Positions 43,265 to 54,828 of a DNA stretch of 64,000 nucleotides are shown here, one piece after another. Location: NCBI GenBank assembly GCA_037178625.1, contig CM074129.1:1550001-1614000 (forward strand), in the 5' to 3' direction. The position numbers and the translations under genes were made by a program. Positions within the stretch are counted from its first letter, which is position 1. Every line of letters starts with the position of its first letter. A model generated the notes under the pieces. That model searched no databases, was not told the DNA's origin, and saw only the letters and a program-made list of their open reading frames with translations. Source of the stretch: Skeletonema tropicum. Taxonomy: Eukaryota > Bacillariophyta > Thalassiosirophyceae > Thalassiosirales > Thalassiosiraceae.

Positions 43265-43891
43265 ATGATGAGTAGCTTCGTCTATCGTTGCAACTGTGGA
43301 AAGTTCAAAGCAAAGCTCACTGGCTTGCCAGCAGTCTCTGCCGTTTGCCACTGTCACTCTTGTGTCGCTGCTGGGCAGTACGCAGATGAAAAGTTTGGGT
43401 CAAAAAAGAAGAAGAACACTTCGGTTCTGCGCAATGGAGGAGCCTACATAACTTCCTTCACGGCGTCAAATGTAGAATTCGATCAACCTGATTTTACTGA
43501 TGTGGAACAACATGTGGATTTGTTGGGATGGTTGAGAATTGGTCCGCAAGGTGATCCATTCCGTGCCTATACAAAGTGTTGTGGTACGTTGGTATTCATG
43601 CATGCAAAGAAATCACTGCCAACCTATTGTGGCTTGAATGGGAACTGTATTTATTTGAACGATGGTGTAACTCCCTTCCAGCCATCAACTGAACCAATGA
43701 ATATAATGACCAAGTTTGCATTTGATGCGGAAAATGTGCCTGAACCTAAATGCAATTATGTCACGTGGGGGTTGGCGTGGAATGTTCTCAAAATTCTCAA
43801 TCCATTTGCATCGGGTACCTTCAAAGGCAAGGATGCCATGTTTTATAATGAGAAAAGTACATTAGATACTGTTCCTATCACTTGGGAATGA
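43265..43891 (+). CDS. GFA/CENP-V family zinc protein (Mss4-like fold)
   Basis: 208 aa, single exon, starting at the first of two adjacent ATGs. The zinc ligands of the family are visible: C9 and C11 in YRCNCGKFK, then C28, C30 and C33 in VCHCHSC, and a later KCCGTLVF near residue 107. The family includes glutathione-dependent formaldehyde-activating-like proteins and CENP-V; most members have unknown substrates. The N-terminus lacks a targeting leader, so it is probably cytosolic. The lysine cluster GSKKKKN after the zinc site is unusual. The enzymatic role is unassigned. Confidence 0.85.
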   Translation: MMSSFVYRCNCGKFKAKLTGLPAVSAVCHCHSCVAAGQYADEKFGSKKKKNTSVLRNGGAYITSFTASNVEFDQPDFTDVEQHVDLLGWLRIGPQGDPFRAYTKCCGTLVFMHAKKSLPTYCGLNGNCIYLNDGVTPFQPSTEPMNIMTKFAFDAENVPEPKCNYVTWGLAWNVLKILNPFASGTFKGKDAMFYNEKSTLDTVPITWE

Positions 43892-44279
43892 AAGAAGTGT
43901 GAATGTTGTAATATTAAAACTGATTAGTAAATGGAAGAAAAGATGTTTTTCTATCTTGTTACGTAATTGCATTCTCTTGAAAAGAATGCATATTCGGTTA
44001 GATATTCTTGTACGATAGCACTTCATTGTGCACCGAGACAATTACATTTTATCAGAACTCACATCGCCGACACCATTTTTTCATGTGCAGTTGCGGTCTG
44101 TAGTAGTAACACTTTTTACTCGTAAAGTCACCGCTACAAATCCACAGCTTTTTTCCAAAACTTGAGCTCTACACGTTACACATCGGCAGCAAGAAAGAAG
44201 ATCTTTGGTTACAACCCTCTTCTTACTCATAAAGCGTCGAAGAATTATCTCATTTTGGAATCTTCTACATGCTCTCTTT
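43892..44279. other. Convergent intergenic region
   Basis: 3' flanks of two converging genes. No gene, repeat or RNA seen. Confidence 0.4.
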
Positions 44280-44918
44280 TCATATTCTTACTGTTGTAGC
44301 AGCTGATTCACGAGTCAATACATCCGCCGCATCATCCGTCCTAATGCGCTCTAGCTGCTCCACCACAACACTATCAACTTCATCTTCACCATAAAAATTT
44401 CTTTCAGATCCATCTGTTATACCGCCCGACAATCCCACAGATGCCATGTAAATAAATGCCGCAAGAAGTACAACCGCTTGGATGCCGATGGTGCGCTCAA
44501 AGTTGCTCGCCAGGTTGAATTCTCGCTCTCGTTCTCTTTGTAGGTTGGTAGAGGGTGATGAAGATTGTTCATTATTATTTCTGTTGGTGAATAAAGTTGA
44601 GGAGGGTGCTCCAGTAAACTTTCGTATCGGCTGTGGAGGTGTTGAGTTGTCGCTGTTGGTATTACGAATGTCATAAATTTCGGATGAGTCATCATTTCCT
44701 ATAGAGTTACGGCGGTCGTCAGAGAAATCTTCATTGTTTTTGGAGGAAGCAGCTCTGGTGAAGGATCTCATTATGCGTTGTGTAGCAGTAGGAGGTCTCA
44801 TCTGAAAAGCTCTGCAGGATGTTGCCGTCAGCGTTACCATTACGAACAGCAGAATCAAGAATGATCTAGAGAAGACGAGGCCACCACTGCTCTTAGCGTT
44901 GGTTGCCTTCGTCATCAT
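44280..44918 (-). CDS. Plastid-leader single-span membrane protein, unknown function
   Basis: 212 aa from the first ATG of a tandem pair at 44918. A hydrophobic signal (FLILLFVMVTLTATSC) is followed by SCRAFQMRP, which fits the diatom bipartite plastid presequence (cleavage before Phe, then a basic Arg/Ser-rich transit-like stretch). The mature part is Asn/Ser/Glu-rich with one transmembrane span (TIGIQAVVLLAAFIYMASVGL, ~150-170) and an acidic C-terminal tail. By this pattern it would be anchored in a plastid membrane. No family recognised. Confidence 0.65.
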   Translation of the reverse strand: MMTKATNAKSSGGLVFSRSFLILLFVMVTLTATSCRAFQMRPPTATQRIMRSFTRAASSKNNEDFSDDRRNSIGNDDSSEIYDIRNTNSDNSTPPQPIRKFTGAPSSTLFTNRNNNEQSSSPSTNLQREREREFNLASNFERTIGIQAVVLLAAFIYMASVGLSGGITDGSERNFYGEDEVDSVVVEQLERIRTDDAADVLTRESAATTVRI

Positions 44919-46445
44919 GGGACGGTGGATAGGAGAATACGAGAGGTGATAGTTGCCCTACTAACAACACAAGAGAGGTAGCTTGGCTTGCTTCGCTTGG
45001 CACTTGCAAGAACAGCGCAAAGCGCACTCCAGAATCCAGAGGCAAGAGGCGGCGCAGTGGCAAGAGTCAGCGCCACCCTACATAGGATCTTCAGACACCT
45101 GTCTGAGTCACTTGGAGGACTCAGCACATGTGGTCTCTGCACATGTGCAGAGTCCCTCTGAAGAGGACTCCCACATGTGACCAAGGGAATAACTATGGGG
45201 ATACGACAGGGTCATTTTACGCGGGGCGCGCCAGAATGACTTGTTCAGAGTCGATTTCGTCACAAAAATCGAGAATTTTTGCTCTCTGCTAGCTTTCACC
45301 ATGTTAAATGATCATTCGTAATGCCCTAGTAGATCGACGAGATTGATTCCATTCACCAGTAACAGACTGCAGTTGTGTTCTACACCCATAGCCCCACCAC
45401 TTGAATGCTGGTTTGACGTCGAAATTCGCTATACTCGCTGAGAACGAGCTCTCGCAAAATCACCCATCGACACAAAACGCCGAAATCAGCATATCTTGAC
45501 ATCACACCACAATAATAGTCGAATCGACTCCGATGACGATGAATATGTCATCCTATTCAATCTTTTGGATAGATTCCAAGGATTGGACGAGACGCTGGCT
45601 GCAATCAAGAAGCATGATGCCGTGAAACGATTCAAAAAGAAGCAGAGTCGTTGTGCTGTACTATCACACCTCGCTAAACGAAGTTGGTGAATAAGTAGTG
45701 AATGACTGTTGAAACAAACCGGCACACTTTTGAGTAGGAACGATGATGGGATGAAAGCTATTGTGGGTGTATGGGTTGATAATAGTTACACAAGGAAGTG
45801 CCATCTATCTTGGAAACTGGTGGGGGGGGGGGAGACTATGCAAGGAAATACGATGCAATATTTTTTTGCAGCACGAGGGGGAAGAAGGCACATGTGATCA
45901 AGCGGCTCCAATATCGCACAATGATCGAGAGGAAAGTAGAGACCGCTTCATCTGTGGAAACGACATAGAATGTGCTAAGGATACGAAAAGAAGGAGGATG
46001 AATCAGCATTTGAGAAAACGAGGAACAAGCAAAGTGATGTGCATTACGACGAAGTGTCTGTAGAAATAGGGGTCAATTAATGGATCACCTACGTCTACGT
46101 AATGACACTGAGGCACTGAAGTCAAAAGAGGATAAAATGAACAGAGTCAGTTCGAAGAAGAAGAGGAGGGGATGATGTACATGACTTCTAGCAGCTGATT
46201 CGTGTGGCGCAGCTATGTTTGGCTCAATTAAATAATAGAGATGAGGTGAACGAATGAATGAATATAATTAAATGTCATATTGTATACTTTATTCTGTGTC
46301 ACTTTCAATACTCTGCTTCGTTGCGGAGCATGACCGGCATCAATCCTCCGTTTCCAAAGAATCGCTTCTCATTTCCACCAGCCGAGTTACATTAGAGGAG
46401 CACTGTGTGATCTCATCACCGCATGATCATTGCTTAGGTTTTGGA
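44919..46445. other. Intergenic region up to the assembly gap
   Basis: 1.5 kb without a supported gene. Contains a hairpin (45117-45155) and a G10 run near 45824. A 64-codon frame at 45496-45690 lacks an ATG. The sequence ends in N. Confidence 0.45.
45117..45155. repeat. Hairpin with 16-bp arms
   Basis: GGACTCAGCACATGTG, a 7-base loop, then CACATGTGCAGAGTCC: 15 of 16 positions pair. A third partial copy (GGACTCCCACATGTG) follows at 45165-45179. No gene is next to it in an orientation that would clearly make it a terminator. Confidence 0.75.
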
Positions 46446-46945
46446 NNNNNNNNNNNNNNNNNNNNNNNNNNNNNNNNNNNNNNNNNNNNNNNNNNNNNNN
46501 NNNNNNNNNNNNNNNNNNNNNNNNNNNNNNNNNNNNNNNNNNNNNNNNNNNNNNNNNNNNNNNNNNNNNNNNNNNNNNNNNNNNNNNNNNNNNNNNNNNN
46601 NNNNNNNNNNNNNNNNNNNNNNNNNNNNNNNNNNNNNNNNNNNNNNNNNNNNNNNNNNNNNNNNNNNNNNNNNNNNNNNNNNNNNNNNNNNNNNNNNNNN
46701 NNNNNNNNNNNNNNNNNNNNNNNNNNNNNNNNNNNNNNNNNNNNNNNNNNNNNNNNNNNNNNNNNNNNNNNNNNNNNNNNNNNNNNNNNNNNNNNNNNNN
46801 NNNNNNNNNNNNNNNNNNNNNNNNNNNNNNNNNNNNNNNNNNNNNNNNNNNNNNNNNNNNNNNNNNNNNNNNNNNNNNNNNNNNNNNNNNNNNNNNNNNN
46901 NNNNNNNNNNNNNNNNNNNNNNNNNNNNNNNNNNNNNNNNNNNNN
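46446..46945. other. Assembly gap (500 N)
   Basis: Exactly 500 Ns, a conventional placeholder length, so its true size is unknown. It falls at the edge of the 312-bp repeat array. The 5' end of the PSS-repeat gene is hidden here. Confidence 0.99.
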
Positions 46946-49900
46946 CATCAGCTGAACCTTCGTTGAATCCTTCAATGTCTTTCAATCCAACATCTGATCC
47001 ATCATCCATCCCATCGTCTGAGCCTTCTTCAGCTCCTTCGTCAATTACCTTCTTCAGCTCCTTCATCAATGCCTTCTTCGATGCCATCCGGTCCGTCATC
47101 AATTCCTTCTTCGATGCCATCATCCGGTCCGTCGTCAATTCCTTCATCGAAACCATCTGAAGAACCTTCCTCTGTGCCCTCATCTATTCCTTCCTCGGAG
47201 CCTTCTTCAGTGCCATCGTCTCAACCGTCCTCACAACCTTCTGGCGAGCCGAGTTTATCTCCTTCAGGTTCTGTGGGGCCATCAGCTGAACCTTCGTTGA
47301 ATCCTTCAATGTCTTTCAATCCAACATCTGATCCATCATCCATCCCATCGTCTGAGCCTTCTTCAGCTCCTTCGTCAATACCTTCTTCTATGCCATCCTC
47401 CGGTCCGTCATCAATTCCTTCTTCGATGCCATCATCCGGTCCGTCGTCAATTCCTTCATCGAAACCATCTGAAGAACCTTCCTCTGTGCCCTCATCTATT
47501 CCTTCCTCGGAGCCTTCTTCAGTGCCATCGTCTCAACCGTCCTCACAACCTTCTGGCGAGCCGAGTTTATCTCCTTCAGGTTCTGTGGGGCCATCAGCTG
47601 AACCTTCGTTGAATCCTTCAATGTCTTTCAATCCAACATCTGATCCATCATCCATCCCATCGTCTGAGCCTTCTTCAGCTCCTTCGTCAATACCTTCTTC
47701 TATGCCATCCTCCGGTCCGTCATCAATTCCTTCTTCGATGCCATCATCCGGTCCGTCGTCAATTCCTTCATCGGAACCATCTGAAGAACCTTCCTCTGTG
47801 CCCTCATCTATTCCTTCCTCGGAGCCTTCTTCAGTGCCATCGTCTCAACCGTCCTCACAACCTTCTGGCGAGCCGAGTTTATCTCCTTCAGGTTCTGTGG
47901 GGCCATCAGCTGAACCTTCGTTGAATCCTTCAATGTCTTTCAATCCAACATCTGATCCATCATCCATCCCATCGTCTGAGCCTTCTTCAGCTCCTTCGTC
48001 AATTCCTTCTTCAGCTCCTTCATCAATGCCTTCTTCGATGCCATCATCCGGTCCGTCATCAATTCCTTCTTCGATGCCATCATCCGGTCCGTCGTCAATT
48101 CCTTCATCGAAACCATCTGAAGAACCTTCCTCTGTGCCCTCATCTATTCCTTCCTCGGAGCCTTCTTCAGTGCCATCGTCTCAACCGTCCTCACAACCTT
48201 CTGGTGAGTCGAGTTTATCTCCTTCAGGTTCTGTGGGGCCATCAGCTGAACCTTCGTTGAATCCTTCAATGTCTTTCAATCCAACATCTGATCCATCATC
48301 CATCCCATCGTCTGAGCCTTCTTCAGTTCCTTCGTCAATACCTTCTTCTATGCCATCCTCCGGTCCGTCATCAATTCCTTCTTCGATGCCATCATCCGGT
48401 CCGTCATCAATTCCTTCATCGGAACCATCTGAAGAACCTTCCTCTGTGCCCTCATCTATTCCTTCCTCGGAGCCTTCTTCAGTGCCATCGTCTCAACCGT
48501 CCTCACAACCTTCTGGCGAGCCGAGTTTATCTCCTTCAGGTTCTGTGGGGCCATCAGCTGAACCTTCGTTGAATCCTTCAATGTCTTTCAATCCAACATC
48601 TGATCCATCATCCATCCCATCGTCTGAGCCTTCTTCAGCTCCTTCGTCAATACCTTCTTCTATGCCATCCTCCGGTCCGTCATCAATTCCTTCTTCGATG
48701 CCATCATCCGGACCGTCGTCAATTCCTTCATCGGAACCATCTGAAGAACCTTCCTCTGTGCCCTCATCTATTCCTTCCTCGGAGCCTTCTTCAGTGCCAT
48801 CGTCTCAACCGTCCTCACAACCTTCTGGCGAGCCGAGTTTATCTCCTTCAGGTTCTGTGGGGCCATCAGCTGAACCTTCGTTGAATCCTTCAATGTCTTT
48901 CAATCCAACATCTGATCCATCATCCATCCCATCGTCTGAGCCTTCTTCAGCTCCTTCGTCAATACCTTCTTCTATGCCATCCTCCGGTCCGTCATCAATT
49001 CCTTCTTCGATGCCATCATCCGGTCCGTCGTCAATTCCTTCATCGGAACCATCTGAAGAACCTTCCTCTGTGCCCTCATCTATTCCTTCCTCGGAGCCTT
49101 CTTCAGTGCCATCGTCTCAACCGTCCTCACAACCTTCTGGCGAGCCGAGTTTATCTCCTTCAGGTTCTGTGGGGCCATCAGCTGAACCTTCGTTGAATCC
49201 TTCAATGTCTTTCAATCCAACATCTGATCCATCATCCATCCCATCGTCTGAGCCTTCTTCAGCTCCTTCGTCAATACCTTCTTCAGCTCCTTCGTCAATG
49301 CCTTCTTCGATGCCATCATCCGGTCCGTCATCAATTCCTTCTTCGATGCCATCATCCGGTCCGTCGTCAATTCCTTCATCGGAACCATCTGAAGAACCTT
49401 CCTCTGAACCTTCATCTAATTCCTTCCTTGGAGCCTTCTTCAGTGCCATCGTCTCAACCGTCCTCACAACCTTCTGGTGAGCCGAGTTTATCTCCTTCAG
49501 GTTCTGTGGGGCCATCTTCTGAACCTTCGTTGAATCCTTCAATGTCTTTCAATCCAACATCTGATCCATCATCCATCCCATCGTCTGAGCCTTCTTCAGC
49601 TCCTTCGTCAATGCCTTCTTCTATGCCATCATCCGGTCCGTCGTCAATTCCTTCATCGGAACCATCTGATGAACCTTCCTCTGTGCCCTCATCTATTCCT
49701 TCCTCGGAGCCTTCTTCAGTGCCATCGTCTCAACCGTCCTCACAACCTTCCGGTGAGCCGAGTTTTTCTCCTTCTGGTTCTGTGGGGCCATCATCTGAAC
49801 CTTCGTTGAATCCTTCAATGTCTTTTAATCCAACATCTGATCTATCATCCATCCCATCGTCTGAGCCTTCTTCAGCTCCTTCGTCAATACCTTCTTCAGC

Positions 49901-50730
49901 TCCTTCGTCAATGCCTTCTTCGATGCCATCATCCGGTCCGTCATCAATTCCTTCTTCGATGCCATCATCCAGCCCGTCGTCAATTCCTTCATCGGAACCA
50001 TCTGAAGAACCTTCCTCTGAACCTTCATCTAATCCTTCCTTGGAGCCTTCTTCAGTGCCATCGTCTCAACCGTCCTCACAACCTTCTGGTGAGCCGAGTT
50101 TATCTCCTTCAGGTTCTGTGGGGCCATCTTCTGAACCTTCGTTGAATCCTTCAATGTCTTTCAATCCAACATCTGATCCATCATCCATCCCATCGTCTGA
50201 GCCTTCTTCAGCTCCTTCGTCAATGCCTTCTTCGATGCCATCATCATCCGGCCCGTCGTCAATTCCTTCATCGGAACCATCTGAAGATCCTTCCTCTGTG
50301 CCCTCATCTATTCCTTCCTCGGAGCCTTCTTCAGTGCCATCGTCTCATCCATCCTTGAAGCCTTCTTTTATGCCATCCTCTGGTCCGTCATCAATTCCTT
50401 CTTTGAAGCCATTATCCGGTCCGTCGTCAATTCCTTCATCGGAACCATCTGAAGAACCTTCCTCTGTGCCTTCATCTTTTCCTTCCTCGGAGCCTTCTTC
50501 AGTGCCATCGTCTCAACCTTCTTTTATGCCATCCTCCGGTCCGTCATCAATTCCTTCTTCGATGCCATCATCCGGTCCGTCGTCAATTCCTTCATCGGAA
50601 CCATCTGAAGAACCTTCCTCTGTGCCTTCATCTTTTCCTTCCTCGGAGCCTTCTTCAGTGCCATCGTCTCAACCGTCCTCACAACCTTCTGGTGAGCCGA
50701 GTTTGTCCCCTTCAGGTTCTGTAGGGCCAT
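46946..50730 (+). repeat. 312-bp near-identical minisatellite coding array
   Basis: The string CATCAGCTGAACCTTCG recurs at 47280, 47592, 47904, 48240, 48552, 48864 and 49176: spacing 312 except one 336 (a 24-bp, 8-codon insertion). Later units starting with variants (49513, 49789, 50128, 50728) are shorter and more diverged. Near-identity of the central units implies recent amplification or gene conversion. Confidence 0.93.
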
Positions 50731-52622
50731 CAGCTGAACCTTCGTTGAATCCTTCAATGTCTTTTAATCCAACATCTGATCCATCATCCATCCCATCGTC
50801 TGAGCCTTCTTCAGTTCCTTCGACATTTCCTTCGACTGAGCCTTCGTCAATTCCGTCTTTGATGCCATCCTCTGTTCCGTCTTCAATGCCATCTTTGATT
50901 CCTTCATCTATTCCTTCTTCAGAGCCTTCTTCGATGCCATCATCGCAACCATCATCACAGCCTTCCTCTGAACCTTCATCTGAGCCTTCTTTGGAACCCT
51001 CATCTCAACCTTCGATTTTGCTGACGTCTACGTTTGGTGGAAAATCTGAAGCTTCTTTTGAGGTTGTTCTGAATTTTGCTGGGATAGATTTAGCTGTTGT
51101 AGGTGCATCTTTAGATACCCTCAAAGCATTGCTTGCAGGGGTCTTGATCAATTATGTTTTAGTACATTCAGACTCTGGCTCAAGATCTGGTGTGGTTTGC
51201 CGTACTCTTGAAAGTGATCCTCAAAAGTTAGGTGAAGTTATTGGCACTTTTGATGTCACCATGTCTGCTCTGTGCTCTCCCGAGAGTGCATGTGCATCAG
51301 TTCAAGATGAGCTTTTGGATTTGGCTACTACGAGCCGTCAAAATATAATTGGCAATGCAACAGGAACGATCGTTGATTCCATCAATGCTGCTTTAGATGA
51401 AAATCCAATTCAAGGGGCTGGTAGTGTTGGCAGACGATTCCGTACTCGAAGACGAATTTTGCAAGATTTGACAGTAACAGTAACTTCTGTTTCAGTTTCT
51501 GAACCAGAGGTAAGGTCCAATTTTAGATCAAAAGCACCATCATCTGAACCTTCTTCAGAACCATCTTCAAAACCTTCATCGGAGCCGTCTTCCATTCCTT
51601 CGTCTGAGCCTTCATTGAATCCATCGCTTTCCACTAATCCATCATCTGAGCCCTCTTCCAAGCCATCATCGGAACCGTCTTCACAACCTTCATCAGAACC
51701 CTCTTTAAAACCTTCTGCCATGCCATCTTGTTTGCCTTCCTCTGCACCTACTCAATCACCTTCAAAGCCACCTGGGGTCAATTTATTCTATCCTGATTGG
51801 TTCAATGATGGGGGCAAGGCATGCAGGTGAGTCATATTTTTTCCTATTTTTGAGATCATGTGCATGTGTTGAACTTCTCTGCGCTTTGTCTTCATATCAT
51901 TCATCTTATCTTTCTTTTTCTTCTTCACATATTCAATACTATATAGGAATGATGGCGATGAACCGGAGTTCATGGCTGTAAATCCTACAGATTGGCTATC
52001 CAGTACAATGGAAGCTTGCTGTAACAAGTTCTTTGGGGGCTATTTGTTTGATGAATGTATGGGAAGATATCCTCCAGACCAGGGCTGTAATTTGATGCTA
52101 TATTACCCTGATTGGGAAGGTGCAAATAAGGGTTGCATTAATGATGGCAAAGAGCCGTACTACATGCTCAGCAATGGCAAACATTTCTTTTCCAACTCAT
52201 TAGAAGACTGCTGCGAAAAGTTTTATGAATGGGACATCTATGGCTGTATGGGGACGATGCCAGAGTTGACGAATGGAGAGTACTATCCCGACTGGCTTGG
52301 GTCAAGCAGTACTACTTGTCTAAATGACAACAAAATGCCCAGTTACATGCTCAGCAACCAAGTGTGGTATCTATCTACCACGCTCCAAAAATGCTGTGAG
52401 AGACACTTTTCCTGGGATGTAAACAAGTGTCTAGGCACAACTGCAGTGGGGTCAGGAGAGTGGTACGTCAAGTATAGTGCCAGCACATGTGTCCAAGACT
52501 GTGTTGGAGCATCGCCTTGTGGGGGTATTGCAGAGTCTTGGGATCAGACCTTTAAAGACAAAAATACATGTTGCACGAAGAAAATGTGGTGGGATAAAGG
52601 TTGCCGCAGCAGGTCTGCGTAG
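46946..52622 (+). CDS. Large secreted/cell-wall PSSxPSS-repeat protein with Cys-rich C-terminus (5' end in gap; two frameshifts)
   Basis: The 5' end is lost in the gap. From 46946 to ~51020 it encodes Pro/Ser repeats (PSSxPSS), mostly in ~104-aa units. Then comes a non-repeat domain at ~51020-51480 ([19 protein letters not shown] ... CRTLESDPQ ... [10 protein letters not shown]), ending in RTRRRILQD, a dibasic furin-like site. A second, shorter PSS stalk follows. After a GTGAGT...ATATAG intron (51827-51946) come YPDW-type modules: (YPDW)...ACRNDGDEP..M...CC...F, three to four copies, rich in paired Cys. Such Ser/Pro-stalk plus Cys-module proteins are typical diatom cell-surface or frustule-associated candidates. 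Single extra bases near 47045-47047 and at 49420/49421 break the frame relative to sister repeats, probably assembly errors in a near-identical array. Confidence 0.8.
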
Positions 52623-54204
52623 AATGTGCATGTGAAGGTTTCTGAAACGAAAAAAAATTAATGGAAATCTTATTACGTCATGGTTGGCCCTCCAGGGCCA
52701 GGGGCAAAATCATCTACAATTATGTAGAGCAAAGTCACAAGTTACTACTTCTACCATTCGAGTGTAATTAGCAAACAACCATTATGTAACAGAAATTTTA
52801 AAGTACGTCTGGTGGGCCCTCAAGAGGAATCATTATCTATGGTATTGATAACGAACATGTGCTGTAGCAGCTAATATTTCTTAGATCGCACCCCAAGCCT
52901 GCTATCTTTCAAGCAGGCCAGGATTATAAGGGTGATACCCTTGTTTGATGCCTCAATCATTCTTTTGTTTGCTGGTGTACTTCCATGTACTAAGTCAGTT
53001 CTCACTCTTGCAAAGGTCTCCAGTGTGGTTCCACATTGTTTTCATGTCAGACCCGCATAAAGTCCATTGTCTACTCAGTAAAACTGGGTAGGTACAGTGT
53101 GTGGTTGTAAAATTCTCATCCCATTGCCAATGTCGCTTATGATACTTGAAAGCAGCACCGAAGCTCTAGATCTTCTCCATTTCATGGCCTGGCCTTCAGG
53201 TGAGCCCCTAACTGGCTGATTCGGATAAAGGTAGTAGTTGTCAAAGTTGTTCTACGGTGGTAGTTGTCAAAGTTGTTCCTCGCCTACGGTTGATATCTAA
53301 GGAGAAAATGTCGTCGGACGGGTCTACTGCAGTTCTCTAAATAGATAAATACAAAGTTAATCAGATTAGATATCTACGATACTAAAAGGGACCTGCTTCG
53401 GTACAACGGTCCAGTCTTTTTCTATTGCCAAATGGCTTTCCAGTACTGCAGTTCTCTGATACATTCATCAACACCTGCCTCTTCTTTCTTCGGGTGCGCA
53501 CCCTTCTCTCAGGAGAAGATTACAAATACTCAATGAAGCTGTGGAAGTTCAAGTCTGGTTCTCTGTCTTTTTATCTCTCTCTCTCTCTCTCTCTTTATCT
53601 CTCTCTCTCTCTCTCTCTTTATCTCTCCCTCTTTTGTACCTATCGTCATCACGACGGGCATTGTCCGCTTCTAGTGGCCCCTTGTTGCCGGCAGTGATAC
53701 TCACGTTGTTCCATAGTTTTTGTGGGAAAGATGCAATCTACAAATCTTCCACAATGATGGAGTGCCAACATACAACGGCTGAAGGCACTTGGGAACTTCC
53801 GCATCATTAACACTGCCCAGTCAATTTGCATGCGTAGAAGCAATGCTACAGTCTCGTAGCTGACCTGAGAGGCTTTCTCTCTCTCTCTCTCTCTTTTGTA
53901 CCTGTCGTCATCACGACTGGCATGATCCGCTTCTAGTGGCCCCTTGTTGTCGGCGGTGATACTCACGTTGTTCCATCATAGTTTTTGTGGGAAAGATGCA
54001 ATCTACAAGCGAATCTTCCACGATGATGGAGTGCCAACATACAACAGATGAAGGCACTTGGGAACTTCCGCATCATTAACACTGCCCAGTCAATTTGCGT
54101 GTGCGTAGAAGCGATGCTACAGTCTCGTAGCTGACCTGAGAGGCTTTCTATCTCTATCTCTCTCTCTTTATCTCTTTATCTCTCCCTCTGACACAGGCTA
54201 ATAG
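52623..54204. other. Intergenic region with CT-rich repeats
   Basis: No gene supported. It contains CT runs (53575-53630, 53878-53894, 54150-54185), a 262-bp tandem duplication, and a 7-bp hairpin GCCTGCT/AGCAGGC near 52897-52919. Confidence 0.5.
53631..54150. repeat. Tandem duplication, two copies of ~262 bp, bounded by CT microsatellites
   Basis: CTTTTGTACCT-TCGTCATCACGAC at 53631 recurs at 53893. The copies share 'tagtggccccttgttg', 'gggaaagatgcaatctac' and 'gctgacctgagaggcttt', with a few substitutions and short indels. Each copy is followed by a CT run. Confidence 0.88.
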
Positions 54205-54809
54205 ATGTGTAATGACAACGACGATGAATACAGTATTAATTTACGTATTTGGAGTAGTTGTGTGCTCTTCGAAGGAGAGAGCTGCTGCTAGCGGTAGAGT
54301 TACTCGTGTAAGCCGAGTGACTCGGAATGCTATTGGATAGAAATCGTACTAATTCCAAGACGTAGGCTGTTAGTAAGATTCTCTAAGCTGACTGCTTCCA
54401 CGTAGTCAGAATCCAGAGCGGCATGCGTCAGGCATGGAGATCCCGATAAGCGATAGCTTAGCGAGCACGTATCCGTATGGTCACAGATACATACGTACCT
54501 AAAGGTAGTATGCTACTTGACTATTACACTCTCACCCGTGCTGTTCGGATTTAACAGTGGGCTCAGTGAGAGAAAAACCCTGTGGGAAAAATTACTCTCA
54601 TAGAGGAGTGCGTACGGTATTTACTTGAATACCGGTGACGTGTACGTGTAAGACTGTAAGACTGGTTTGCGACAAAAGACACGAGAAGCCAAGGCTGACG
54701 TGTGTGTAAGCTTATGATAGGTTTTGATCAAATCAACTGTTGTCTAGTATGAAATAGTGTTGATGTGTTGGAATAATTCTACTAATTTCTAGTTTATGAA
54801 AGCTGTACA
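54205..54809 (-). repeat. Putative 3' LTR
   Basis: On the minus strand the polypurine tract GGGGGAG ends just before TGTACAGC at 54809, a standard LTR start. The far end is placed at about 54205, where the minus strand reads ...TTACACA; this boundary is a guess, because the partner LTR lies outside the window. Confidence 0.5.
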
Positions 54810-54828
54810 CTCCCCCAAGTTATTCATT

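Noticed and set aside
45496..45690. 64-codon frame with a charged, protein-like composition
   Set aside because: It has no ATG (opens at TTG) and no plausible upstream exon was found; too little support for a gene.
46434..50757. Minus-strand ORFs rich in Asp/Glu/Gly or Met/Lys across the PSS array
   Set aside because: They are reverse-frame shadows of the Ser/Pro repeats and recur with the 312-bp period.
52897..52919. GCCTGCT/AGCAGGC stem-loop as a histone-type or terminator hairpin
   Set aside because: Only 7 bp, no histone gene nearby, and eukaryotic genes do not use such terminators; likely chance.
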